Shown: positions 15,701 through 23,879 of the stretch, piece by piece | How positions within the stretch are numbered: position 1 is the first letter of the stretch | How the letters are laid out: the number at the start of each line of letters is the position of its first letter | NCBI GenBank assembly: GCA_937901445.1 | Contig: CALDHY010000002.1 | Span: 1-41,537 of the forward strand | DNA length: 41,537 bases | Reading direction: 5' to 3' | DNA from: an uncultured Selenomonadales bacterium | GTDB lineage: Bacteria; Bacillota; Negativicutes; Selenomonadales; Selenomonadaceae | Translations under genes and position numbers: made by a program | Notes under the pieces: generated by a model | The model's database searches: none | What the model saw: the letters and a program-made list of their open reading frames with translations, nothing else | Told to the model about the DNA's origin: nothing

Positions 15701-16942
15701 TCAAAACAAGTTCAAAAAAGTTTCAGCCGCAATGCATTTCGATTTAACAAAAGCTTCAGTCAAAAAAATTGGGTAAATATGATTAGCCCAGCGATTATCC
15801 GAGCCGTAACAAACGGGGTTTCTTTCATTGATAATGTGCGCACTCAAAAAATTTGCCGATTCACTGTCAATTTTGCCGGTTGCAATTTCTTCACGCGTAA
15901 CGAGCATTTTTTCAACTTTCAGCACGCCGTCAAAAGGCGATTCTGTAAATTTTCTGTCACGAATGCGCAAATACCAAACTGCAAATTTTATATCGCCGTG
16001 CAAAGAGTCATTTTCAAAACAAATAACCGGCGTCCGACAGTAAAGCGGCAATTCTGCAATGAAGCCGGGATTTGCGCCGCCGTTGTTTGTAAAAAGTGCG
16101 GGATTAAATTTTTTTGACAAGCCGATAACATAATTAAAATTATTTTTGAAAGTTAAAAATCTGCGCGAGTTTTTGGAAATTTCTTGCGGTATTCGATATT
16201 CAAGCGAGCCGTCTTTGACAAGGTAACTTTTGGGGTTGAGTTTGTTTTGAGAGACGAGCGCGGCAACCATATTTTGTTCAGCCTGATACATAGAATCTTG
16301 AATTTTTGCAACGGCGCGATCTTCAAGTTTGGATTCTTTAGTTTGCGGTTGACTTGTGCTGTATTCAAGGATTTTTGAAAGTGCGATTTTAAAATTTGGC
16401 AAGGCGTTAATTTTTTGAGTAAGAGCCGGAAAAAATCCGCTGCTGCCGTTAGCGTTTGCAATATCCGGCAAAGTCAAAATTATTTCGCTTAAAAAATTTT
16501 CGGCGTGCAATGTTTTATTTTGGCGAAGGCAACAACCGACTGTAACTTGCCCTGCAACAACGGGGTAAACCATTTTTCTTGCGCCGCCGTGCCGGTATGC
16601 AATTTCGTCAACTTTGTAAACGTGGCGCGAGCCGTCCAAAAAATATTTAAAAATCGAATTGGCATCAGTAATTTTTCTTACCAAATTTTTCAGCGATATG
16701 TAAGTATTATATTTTTCAGTTTCGCCGTATTTTGGATTTTCGAGCCGCGATTCTTGATTGTCTATCCTTGAAATAGAATCTGTTTCCACGTCCAATTCAA
16801 TTTTGTTTGCTTGATAACTTTCGCCCGCCGTTTCAGTTGCGATTAATTTTAAAATTTCTTTCGACAACTTGTACACCGCCAAAAATTTTGCTTTAAATTT
16901 GTAATGAAATTCGTTATCGTAAAAATTAATCCTGCGCGGCAA
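15701..16942 (-). CDS. NurA-domain nuclease-like protein
   Basis: NurA is a 5'-3' nuclease with an RNase H-like fold that works with the HerA translocase in DNA end processing and, in some bacterial operons, phage defence. The 413-residue protein has the key NurA motif FLDGSRHVYKV (Asp103-Gly-Ser-Arg), the following strand KMVYPVVAGQVTVG, and later elements VKDGSLEYR, PVICFENDSLHGDIKFAVWYLR and the C-terminal CYGSDNRWANHIYPIFLTE. It starts with TTG at 16942, 17 bases inside the end of uvrC, so translation is coupled. The next gene is HerA-like, the expected partner. Catalytic competence is inferred from motif retention. Confidence 0.8.
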   Translation of the reverse strand: MPRRINFYDNEFHYKFKAKFLAVYKLSKEILKLIATETAGESYQANKIELDVETDSISRIDNQESRLENPKYGETEKYNTYISLKNLVRKITDANSIFKYFLDGSRHVYKVDEIAYRHGGARKMVYPVVAGQVTVGCCLRQNKTLHAENFLSEIILTLPDIANANGSSGFFPALTQKINALPNFKIALSKILEYSTSQPQTKESKLEDRAVAKIQDSMYQAEQNMVAALVSQNKLNPKSYLVKDGSLEYRIPQEISKNSRRFLTFKNNFNYVIGLSKKFNPALFTNNGGANPGFIAELPLYCRTPVICFENDSLHGDIKFAVWYLRIRDRKFTESPFDGVLKVEKMLVTREEIATGKIDSESANFLSAHIINERNPVCYGSDNRWANHIYPIFLTEAFVKSKCIAAETFLNLF

Positions 16943-18695
16943 AAAATTTTTTCAATGATTCAGCCGCCGCCCTGTTCATACTGGGTACAGTTAAAAGTTC
17001 GTCAAGCGTGGCAGATTTTATTTTTTGTATTGTGCCAAATTTTTTAAATAAATCTGCGCGACGCTTTTCGCCAATACCTGAAATGTTATCAAGTTCAGAT
17101 TTTAAATTTCTTTTGCGCCTTAGTTTTCTGTGGTAAGTTATGGCGAATCTGTGCGCCTCGTCACGAATCCTTTGCATAAGATAAAGGGATTGACTGCCGC
17201 GCGGCAATTCTACAGGGTCAGATTTTCCTTCGACAAAAATTAATTCAAACTGTTTAGCCAATCCTACAACCGGCACTGTCAAGCCTAAGCCGCGTATAAT
17301 TTCCAGCGCAGAATTTAATTGCCCAATCCCGCCGTCAATTACGATTAAATCAGGCAAACTTTCAGCCTTGCCGTAGCGTCTGCCAGTAACTTCCCTCATT
17401 GACAAAAAATCGTCGGGCTTGCCTTCAGTTGAACGAATTTTAAAACGGCGATAACTTTTTTTGTCGGGCGCGCCGTTTTCAAAAACTACCATTGAAGCAA
17501 CAGTTTCCGCGCCTTGAAAATGTGAAATGTCAAAGCATTCCATACGACGCGGCAATTTCGGCAAGTTCAAATATTCTTGCAATTCGACAACCGCGCCGAT
17601 TGTTTGTGCGTTTTTTAAATCTGCGCGAGCGTTTTTTTCTTCAAGAAACTTTTGGGCGTTTTCATTCGCCATTTCAACCAGTGAAAGTTTGACGCCGCGT
17701 TTAGGCTCCGAAATTTTTACATTCAGCCACTCTGCCAAAATTTTTAAATCTTCGTCAGCCAAATTTACCGGCAATAAAATTTCTTCAGCCGCAATTTTTG
17801 TACTGCTGTAATATTGTTTCAAAAATTCGGCAACGGCTTTTTCATCTGATTCATCAGCCGCGCCGTTTAATAAAAAACTTTCACGCCCGGTAACTTTGCC
17901 ATCGCGTACAAAAAAAATCTGCGCGCAAACTTCAGAATTTAACCGCGCCAATCCCACCGCGTCCAAATTTCCGGCGTCCGTAACAATTTTTTGCTTTTCA
18001 GAAATTTTTTTTACTGATAAAAGCACGTCACGAAATTTAGCCGCCAATTCAAAATTTAAACTTTCAGCAGCCGCCGCCATTTTGGTTTCTAAATCTTTTT
18101 CAACCGCCGCTGTGTGTCCTTCAAGAAATTTTTCAACCGCCTGTACAAGGTACGAATAATTTTCAGCAGAAATTTTATTGACGCACGGGGCTAAACATCT
18201 GCCAATTTGAAACTCTAAACACGGTCGCGCAGGAATATTTTTACAAGTGCGTAGCGGAAACAATTTGCGCAAAAGTTCAAGCGTTTCCTTGACTGCAAAA
18301 GAATTTGTGTACGGTCCAAAATATTTGGAGCCGTCCTTTTCAAGCCTCCGAGTTACAAAGACACGCGGGAATTTTTCGGCAAGCGTCAACTTCAAATAGG
18401 GATAGCTTTTATCATCCTTCAGGCAAATGTTATAGCGCGGGCGATATTTTTTTATTAAGTTGCATTCGAGAATTAACGCCTCAACCTCCGACGCCGTTAC
18501 AATCGTTTCAAAGTCTGCAATTTTTGCAACCATAGCTTTAACTTTTGCGCCGTGATTTTTATTTGAGTGAAAATATTGGCGCACGCGGTTTTTTAAAATT
18601 ATCGCCTTGCCGACGTAAATAATTTTTCCTGCCGCGTCTTTCATAATGTACACGCCGGGCGAATCCGGCAACGTCTTTAATTTTTCTTCAAGCAA
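16926..18695 (-). CDS. uvrC: Excinuclease ABC subunit C
   Basis: Makes the dual incisions in nucleotide excision repair after UvrAB damage recognition. The 589-residue protein has an N-terminal GIY-YIG nuclease (GVYIMKD, IIYVGKA), the Cys cluster CxxxxxRPCLEFQIGRCLAPC, a UVR domain (residues about 195-230), the RNase H-like 5'-incision domain (MECFDISHFQGAETVASMV, LIVIDGGIGQL) and C-terminal helix-hairpin-helix repeats (ISGIGEKRRADLFKKFG). I chose TTG at 18695 because AGGAG (18704-18708) sits eight bases upstream; the longer frame from 18746 would run through the promoter region. It heads a five-gene operon with the nurA, herA, HNH and radical SAM genes, and is divergent from rnhA. Confidence 0.95.
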   Translation of the reverse strand: MLEEKLKTLPDSPGVYIMKDAAGKIIYVGKAIILKNRVRQYFHSNKNHGAKVKAMVAKIADFETIVTASEVEALILECNLIKKYRPRYNICLKDDKSYPYLKLTLAEKFPRVFVTRRLEKDGSKYFGPYTNSFAVKETLELLRKLFPLRTCKNIPARPCLEFQIGRCLAPCVNKISAENYSYLVQAVEKFLEGHTAAVEKDLETKMAAAAESLNFELAAKFRDVLLSVKKISEKQKIVTDAGNLDAVGLARLNSEVCAQIFFVRDGKVTGRESFLLNGAADESDEKAVAEFLKQYYSSTKIAAEEILLPVNLADEDLKILAEWLNVKISEPKRGVKLSLVEMANENAQKFLEEKNARADLKNAQTIGAVVELQEYLNLPKLPRRMECFDISHFQGAETVASMVVFENGAPDKKSYRRFKIRSTEGKPDDFLSMREVTGRRYGKAESLPDLIVIDGGIGQLNSALEIIRGLGLTVPVVGLAKQFELIFVEGKSDPVELPRGSQSLYLMQRIRDEAHRFAITYHRKLRRKRNLKSELDNISGIGEKRRADLFKKFGTIQKIKSATLDELLTVPSMNRAAAESLKKFFAAQD

Positions 18696-18762
18696 AGTTA
18701 TAACTCCTAGATTTATTTTTTCAGATAGTTTATCATAACAAGTCAAGGAAGGAGTTTTTAAT

Positions 18763-19248
18763 TTGAGTGAATTTAAAATTTATACTGACGGCTCGTGCTT
18801 GGGGAATCCCGGCGCGGGCGGCTACGCGGCAATTATTATCGACGAAAACGGCAACCGGCAGGAATTTTACGGCGGCGAACCTGAAACTACAAATAACCGA
18901 ATGGAACTTATGGCGGCGATTGTTGCACTGAAAAAAGTTTCGGCTGATGATTATATTGAACTTTTCACTGACAGCAACTATTTAAAAAATGCTTTTACTC
19001 AAGGCTGGCTTGCAAACTGGAAACATAACGGCTGGAAAACTTCAAACAAAAAACTTGTGCTGAATATCGATTTATGGAAAAAACTTGATACGCTGATTTT
19101 AAATCGCAGTATAAAATTTAATTGGGTAAAAGGACACGCGGGCAATATTTTTAATGAACGTTGCGATAAATTGGCGCGCGCAGAAGCTGAACGCCAAAAA
19201 CTTAAACCGGTAATTAAAACTAAGCCGGTACAGTTGACTTTATTTTAA
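18763..19248 (+). CDS. rnhA: Ribonuclease HI
   Basis: Degrades RNA in RNA-DNA hybrids with two metal ions. The 161-residue protein carries the four acidic catalytic positions: Asp9 in YTDGSCLGNPG, Glu48 in NNRMELMA, Asp70 in LFTDSNYL, and the Asp of NERCDKLAR, along with the basic protrusion NWKHNGWKTSNKK. The C-terminal tail ends KPVQLTLF, a pattern resembling a sliding-clamp (beta-clamp) binding peptide QLxLF; this reading is inferred. TTG start with GGAAGGAG upstream. Divergent from uvrC, about 67 bases apart. Confidence 0.95.
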   Translation: MSEFKIYTDGSCLGNPGAGGYAAIIIDENGNRQEFYGGEPETTNNRMELMAAIVALKKVSADDYIELFTDSNYLKNAFTQGWLANWKHNGWKTSNKKLVLNIDLWKKLDTLILNRSIKFNWVKGHAGNIFNERCDKLARAEAERQKLKPVIKTKPVQLTLF

Positions 19249-19251
19249 AAT

Positions 19252-19281
19252 AAAAAAGCCCGCAGGTCGGAATTTCCTGCG
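19252..19281 (-). terminator. Terminator of the EIIA-like gene
   Basis: On the minus strand CCGCAGG pairs with CCTGCGG over a nine-base loop, followed by GC and TTTTTT. It also lies four bases after the rnhA stop, so it may act on both converging transcripts, although only the minus strand has the T run. Confidence 0.75.
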
Positions 19282-19346
19282 GTTGAAAGATGGTATTTAT
19301 TTGCCATTCTGTTAATTGAATGGTTTATTTTACGTCGACGTCTGAT

Positions 19347-19754
19347 TTAAGCAGATTTTCTGATTTTGCGAATTGGCAAGCTGTAGCCGAGTCTGTCGTG
19401 TTCTTCATAAACAGTGCGGATATATTGAACGCTTACCATTTCTTTAAAGTTGTGAAGTTTAACAGCCATTGGAACGCTTAAGCCGCAAATTATCAGTGCG
19501 CTGTCTTCGTTAACACCGAATTTTTCAAGGGCAATCCGCGCTTCAATGTAGGCAACGCTTCCAAAAACATCAACCAAAATTAAAATTTCTTTATCGGTGT
19601 TATCTGCAATGGCTTTTTCAAGTTGTGCAACAGATTTTTGATAATTTTCCGGCTCGAAAGTAATTGCCTCCGCGTCAACTTCCTTAAAGTAGTGATTCAT
19701 AGTTTTTGCAACTGCCTTTGCAACATTTTCTTCTGATACTAACAACATTTTCAT
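19347..19754 (-). CDS. PTS EIIA mannose-type fold protein lacking the phosphoacceptor His
   Basis: A 135-residue protein with the layout of EIIA-Man: a first strand MKMLLVSEENVAKAVAK, a central strand EILILVDVFGSVAYIEA that corresponds to the family's LVDLFGGSPFNAA, and LIICGLSVPMAVKL corresponding to the VIAGVNIPMLVE strand. The phosphorylated His of the family (in GTHG, after the first strand) is replaced by SEEN, so the usual phosphotransfer cannot occur. No EIIB, EIIC or EIID genes are nearby. GGAGG precedes the first ATG. It is divergent from a DeoR-type regulator, so a sensory or regulatory role is conceivable. The fold assignment is moderately sure; function is unknown. Confidence 0.6.
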   Translation of the reverse strand: MKMLLVSEENVAKAVAKTMNHYFKEVDAEAITFEPENYQKSVAQLEKAIADNTDKEILILVDVFGSVAYIEARIALEKFGVNEDSALIICGLSVPMAVKLHNFKEMVSVQYIRTVYEEHDRLGYSLPIRKIRKSA

Positions 19755-19815
19755 TTTGGTTACCTCCTTAGTTTTCCTTGACCTTTCCTAACCTTACTTC
19801 GTTTTCGTTGGTTGT

Positions 19816-19903
19816 ATGATAAAAAAAATATCTCAAAAACGCAACAAAAAACGGGCGATTTTTGGCGCAAAATCTTGTTATTTGAAGAAGTTGCAGCTAT
19901 ACC
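19816..19903. promoter_or_regulatory. Divergent promoters between the EIIA-like gene and the DeoR-type regulator
   Basis: Minus strand: TTGCGT (19839-19844) and TATCAT (19816-19821), 17-base spacer. Plus strand: TTGTTA (19875-19880) and TATACC (19898-19903), 17-base spacer. About 30 bases between the two -35 boxes could hold a shared operator for the regulator, but I see no clear dyad. Confidence 0.5.
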
Positions 19904-19945
19904 GGTGTCATTTAACAAAAAATTAACATTTTGGAGGGAAAAGAT

Positions 19946-20707
19946 ATGAATTCACGCGAAAGACGAAATAAAATAATGGAAATGTTACACGAAAATAAAA
20001 GCGTCTACATTTCAGATTTAGAAAAAATTTTTGACGTTTCCTCAATGACAATTCGCCGCGACTTGCAGAAATTTGCAGGATTAAATATTGTAACTTTAGT
20101 ACACGGCGGCGCGGTTTTAAATGAAGGAATGGCAACCGTTGCAAATGTTAAGGCAAGATTAAACGTAATGACACTCGAAAAATCCAAGATTGCCCAATAT
20201 TGCGCCGACTTAATCAAAGAAGGCAACGCGGTATATTTAGACGCCGGAAGCACGACTATAGAAATTGCAGAAGCTATAAAATCCCGTCAGAATATCACCG
20301 TACTTACTCATTCATTGCCGGTACAAAATATTTTATCAGGTTCTGAAAAACTTCAACTTTTCGCAATGCCCGGCGTTTATGATAAATCAATGAGCGGCTT
20401 TTTTGGCGGTATGACTTGCCGCGCAATTCGCACTTTCAACATTGACATAGCTTTTTTTGGTACAGATTCAATCAATATTGAAAATGGCGTTACAACTCCA
20501 AATATCAAAGATCAATCTGTAAAAATGGCGATTTTGGAACGCGCAAAGAAAAAAGTTGCCGTGATAGACCATACCAAAATTAAAAAAGTAAGTTTCGCGC
20601 AGGTCTGCCCGATAAATTCTTTAAATATGATTGTTACCGGCAAGGCGGCAGACAAAGAATTTGTTGAAAAAGCACTAAAACGCGGCGTCGAAGTTGTACA
20701 AATTTAG
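19946..20707 (+). CDS. DeoR-family transcriptional regulator
   Basis: Sugar-phosphate-responsive repressor type. The 253-residue protein has the N-terminal DeoR helix-turn-helix (RRNKIMEMLHENKSVYISDL, then VSSMTIRRDLQKF and the LVHGGAV wing) and the C-terminal DeoR sensor domain related to ribose-5-phosphate isomerase (VYLDAGSTTIEIAEAI, FFGTDSINIENGVTTPN, VAVIDHTKIKKVSFA). The ATG at 19946 follows TTGGAGGGAAAAGAT; an in-frame TTG at 19931 overlaps that ribosome binding site. It is divergent from the EIIA-like gene and 13 bases ahead of the phytase-like gene, so both neighbours are candidate targets. Confidence 0.92.
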   Translation: MNSRERRNKIMEMLHENKSVYISDLEKIFDVSSMTIRRDLQKFAGLNIVTLVHGGAVLNEGMATVANVKARLNVMTLEKSKIAQYCADLIKEGNAVYLDAGSTTIEIAEAIKSRQNITVLTHSLPVQNILSGSEKLQLFAMPGVYDKSMSGFFGGMTCRAIRTFNIDIAFFGTDSINIENGVTTPNIKDQSVKMAILERAKKKVAVIDHTKIKKVSFAQVCPINSLNMIVTGKAADKEFVEKALKRGVEVVQI

Positions 20708-20720
20708 TGAGGTGTAAAAA

Positions 20721-21614
20721 TTGGATAGAAAAATTTTTTATCAAGCGGCTACAATAATTTTTGCGTTGACGTTGATTTTTTCAACGGCAAGCGCGCAGGG
20801 AATTTGGCGGCTTGACGGTTCGGCGGCGTATGAAATGCCGCGTAATTTTAGAGTTATGGAAGATTTAAATATTTCCGGCAGCGGTCAACCTTCATTAACG
20901 GGGCTTGCAATGCTTTACAATGAAATTCGACGAAAGTATTATTTCGACGGCAATATTTATATTGTTGACCTGCGCGAGGAATCGCACGGCTTCGCAATTC
21001 GTAACGGCTGGGAAGGTTTTCCGGTCAGCTACTACGAAAATAAAAATCTTGCAAACTTTTTCACACCGCGCAACCAAATTGAATCCATTGAAATTGAACT
21101 GCTTACAGATATGATCGGGCGGCAATTTGATTTTCTGCCGCTCGGCAATGAAGACAAAAAACTTTTCAAGCCGGTAAATGTTTTGGTTGAAAATGTAATG
21201 ACCGAACACCAAAAAGCGGACGAATTAGGCTTTATTTACGTACGCTTCCCTGTAACTGATATGTTTTTTCCGGAACCGGCGATTGTAGATCAATTTATAA
21301 ATTTCGTGTCAAGTTTGAGGGAAAATGATTGGGTACACTTTCACTGCCAAGCCGGACACGGGCGCACTACAACTTTTATGGTTATGTACGAAATTTTGAA
21401 AAATCCCGAAAAATCTTTAGGGGAAATTTGCGCACGTTACGACACAAATTTAATCGAACACAAAGTTGACAACGGCGACCACGATTATTACGTTGAGGCG
21501 CATAACTCCCGCGCAGAGCAACTGATTGATTTCTTTTTCTATGTACGCGGCGTCCAACGTGAAGAAATTGGCTTGCAATGGAGCGAATATGTTAAGCAAA
21601 AAACGGCGCAGTAA
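20721..21614 (+). CDS. PTP-like phytase / inositol polyphosphate phosphatase (PhyA type), exported
   Basis: Cysteine-dependent phosphatase of the tyrosine-phosphatase fold that removes phosphates from myo-inositol phosphates; the best known member is Selenomonas ruminantium PhyA. The 297-residue protein has a signal peptide (cut after about TASA, residue 25), LYIVDLREESHGF-like substrate region (IYIVDLREESHGF), a general-acid loop VTDMFFPEP (Asp180) and the P-loop HCQAGHGRTT (208-217, nucleophile Cys209, Arg215). The stretch after it, FMVMYEILKNPEKSL, also matches the family. The P-loop has His where PhyA has Val. TTG start with GTGAGGTG upstream. Co-transcribed with the DeoR gene. Activity on phytate rather than another phosphoester is inferred. 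Confidence 0.85.
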   Translation: MDRKIFYQAATIIFALTLIFSTASAQGIWRLDGSAAYEMPRNFRVMEDLNISGSGQPSLTGLAMLYNEIRRKYYFDGNIYIVDLREESHGFAIRNGWEGFPVSYYENKNLANFFTPRNQIESIEIELLTDMIGRQFDFLPLGNEDKKLFKPVNVLVENVMTEHQKADELGFIYVRFPVTDMFFPEPAIVDQFINFVSSLRENDWVHFHCQAGHGRTTTFMVMYEILKNPEKSLGEICARYDTNLIEHKVDNGDHDYYVEAHNSRAEQLIDFFFYVRGVQREEIGLQWSEYVKQKTAQ

Positions 21615-21694
21615 TTTAAATTGGCGGCGCGGCAGGATAAAAGCAAATTTGCTAGAAATATACTTTCAGAAAAATAATTGGAGGTTTTGTTTGA

Positions 21695-23752
21695 ATGAAA
21701 GACTATACCAGCGAATTTATTAGAAATGTAGCAGTTGCAGGTCACGGCAAAACGGGAAAAACTTCCTTGCTTGACGCCTGCCTTTTCAATAGCGGCGCGG
21801 TTAAACGTATCGGCAAAGTTGACAACGGCACAAGCGTTCTCGACTATGAAGCCGAAGAAACTAAACGCAAAATGACTATCGGCGATTCCCTCGCCGTTAC
21901 AGAATGGAAAAATAATAAAATAAATTTCATTGATACGCCCGGCTATCCTGATTTTGTCGGTGAAGTTATGGGCGCAATGACGGCGGCTGATTGTGCATTG
22001 ATAATCGTTGCGGCAAATGCAGGCGTCGAAGTTGAAACTGAAAAGGCGTGGACGCTTGCCGAAAATTTAAATCTGCCGCGCGCTTTCTTTATTAACAAAA
22101 TGGACAGGGAACACGCCGACTTCAGAAAAACCCTTGACGATATACGCGCAAAATTCGGCAACAGTTGCGTTCCCGTTCAAATTCCTGTCGGCAAAGAAAC
22201 TTCTTTCAAAGGCGTTATCGATTTAATTAACAGCGGCGAAGTTCCGGCAGATTTGGCTGATGAAGTTGAAACTGAACGCCTTGAAATGCTTGATATTATC
22301 GCTGAATTTAATGACGAACTTATGGAAAAATATCTTGAAGGCGACACTGATAACCTTGACGAAAAAGAAATTGCCGCCGCGCTTGCTGAAGGCATTCGTC
22401 AAGTAAAAGTTTTCCCTGTCTTTGTAGGCTCCTCCCTTCAAAATATCGGCGTTGACAAACTTTTAGATAGTGTTGTAAATTATCTGCCCGCGCCGAATTT
22501 CAGAGCTAAAACCGGTACAAACGGCGATGAAACTGTTGAACGCAAAATTTCTGACGCTTTCAGCGGGCAAATTTGGAAAACAATGGTTGACCCGTTCGTC
22601 GGGCGTATGTCTTATATCAGAATTTTTAGCGGCGATATGAAGGCTGATGGCAACTACCAACTTATTGGCGAAAATTCTGAAGGCACTGAAAGAATCAACG
22701 GCTTGTTCACAATGCAGGGCAAAACTCAAATTAACCTTGAAGTTGCACACGCCGGCGATATTGTCATTACTGCAAAACTTTCAAACGCCAAAACTTGTGA
22801 TACTCTTTGCGAAAAGGGCGCGGCGATTAAATATGAGCGCGTCAATTATCCTGAACCTATGCTTGCAATGGCGGTCAGCTCCGTCAAGAAAGGCGAGGAA
22901 GATAAAGTTATTGGCGCAATTACCCGCCAAATGGACGAAGATCAAACTATTAAACTTGTCAAAGACCCTGCAACCCGTCAAACAATTTTAAGCGGCGTCG
23001 GGGAAGTTCACCTTGATATTTTGGGAGAAAAAATTCAGCGTAAATTCGGCGTTCAAATGGTACTCGGCGAACCGCGCGTTGATTATCGTGAAACTATCAA
23101 AAAGACTGTCGAAGTTCAAGGCAAGCACAAAAAACAATCCGGCGGACACGGACAATACGGCGATGTTTGGCTTAAAATCGGTCCGAACAAAGAACCTAAT
23201 CCCGAATCGCACGACGGCAATATCTGGACTGAAAGTATTTTCGGCGGCAGTGTACCGCGCAATTTCTTCCCGGCAGTCGAAAAAGGCACTTATGAAACTT
23301 TGGCTGAAGGAATTATCGCCGGTTATCCCGTTGTAAATGTAAGCGTCAATCTTTATGACGGCTCATATCATCCGGTTGATTCTTCGGAAGCCGCCTTCAA
23401 AATGGCTACCGCTATTGCAATTAAAAAAGGCGTCCTTGCGGCAGATCCAATTTTGCTTGAACCTATCGACGAAATTACCGTACTTGTTCCAACTGAATAC
23501 ATGGGCGATATTATCGGCAAGCTCAATTCAAAACGCGGTAAAGTTTTGGGGATGGATCCTAAGGGTAAAGGGCAAACTGAAATTAAAGCGTTAATTCCTG
23601 CGTCTGAACTTTATAAATACGCTACAGATTTACGTAGTCAAACTCAAGGGCGCGGCTCTTACAGCCTTAAATTTTCACACTACGACCCAATGCCTGAAAA
23701 TCTTGCCAAAAAGATTATCGAAGAACATAAAAAAGCTGCCGAAGATAAATAA
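21695..23752 (+). CDS. Elongation factor G-like translational GTPase (EF-G2 type)
   Basis: A 685-residue five-domain GTPase homologous to EF-G. The P-loop is AGHGKTGKTS instead of the AHIDAGKTT typical of canonical FusA; DTPGYPDF is G3 and NKMDR is G4. Domain IV (SGGHGQYGDVWLKIGP, SIFGGSVPRNFFPAVEKG) and the C-terminal domain (PIDEITVLVPTEYMGDIIGKLNSKRG) are present. This P-loop and the isolated gene position (no rpsL-rpsG or tuf nearby) mark it as the paralogue often annotated EF-G-like or FusA2, whose role is unsettled (ribosome rescue or recycling suggested for some). TTGGAGG precedes the ATG. It has its own terminator. Confidence 0.9.
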   Translation: MKDYTSEFIRNVAVAGHGKTGKTSLLDACLFNSGAVKRIGKVDNGTSVLDYEAEETKRKMTIGDSLAVTEWKNNKINFIDTPGYPDFVGEVMGAMTAADCALIIVAANAGVEVETEKAWTLAENLNLPRAFFINKMDREHADFRKTLDDIRAKFGNSCVPVQIPVGKETSFKGVIDLINSGEVPADLADEVETERLEMLDIIAEFNDELMEKYLEGDTDNLDEKEIAAALAEGIRQVKVFPVFVGSSLQNIGVDKLLDSVVNYLPAPNFRAKTGTNGDETVERKISDAFSGQIWKTMVDPFVGRMSYIRIFSGDMKADGNYQLIGENSEGTERINGLFTMQGKTQINLEVAHAGDIVITAKLSNAKTCDTLCEKGAAIKYERVNYPEPMLAMAVSSVKKGEEDKVIGAITRQMDEDQTIKLVKDPATRQTILSGVGEVHLDILGEKIQRKFGVQMVLGEPRVDYRETIKKTVEVQGKHKKQSGGHGQYGDVWLKIGPNKEPNPESHDGNIWTESIFGGSVPRNFFPAVEKGTYETLAEGIIAGYPVVNVSVNLYDGSYHPVDSSEAAFKMATAIAIKKGVLAADPILLEPIDEITVLVPTEYMGDIIGKLNSKRGKVLGMDPKGKGQTEIKALIPASELYKYATDLRSQTQGRGSYSLKFSHYDPMPENLAKKIIEEHKKAAEDK

Positions 23753-23778
23753 TTTTTAAACTTTAAACAAACTGAAAA

Positions 23779-23807
23779 GCCGCCGTGCAAAAACTGCGCG
23801 ACGGTTT
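23779..23807 (+). terminator. Terminator of the EF-G-like gene, containing the CTGCGCGA octamer
   Basis: GCCGCCGTGC and GCGCGACGG pair with a small bulge, followed by TTTTTT, with outer CTGAAA/TTTCAG arms. The 3' arm of the stem carries the octamer CTGCGCGA (23794-23801). Confidence 0.75.
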
Positions 23808-23825
23808 TTTAGTTTCAGTATTTAA

Positions 23826-23855
23826 TAAAAAAATCCCCGCCACTTCGACGGGGAT
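23826..23855 (-). terminator. Terminator of the LPP20-like gene
   Basis: On the minus strand ATCCCCG pairs with CGGGGAT around a nine-base loop, followed by seven T residues. The symmetric flanks could also stop plus-strand read-through. Confidence 0.8.
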
Positions 23856-23879
23856 AAAAATTTTTAGGTAAGTGTTTTT

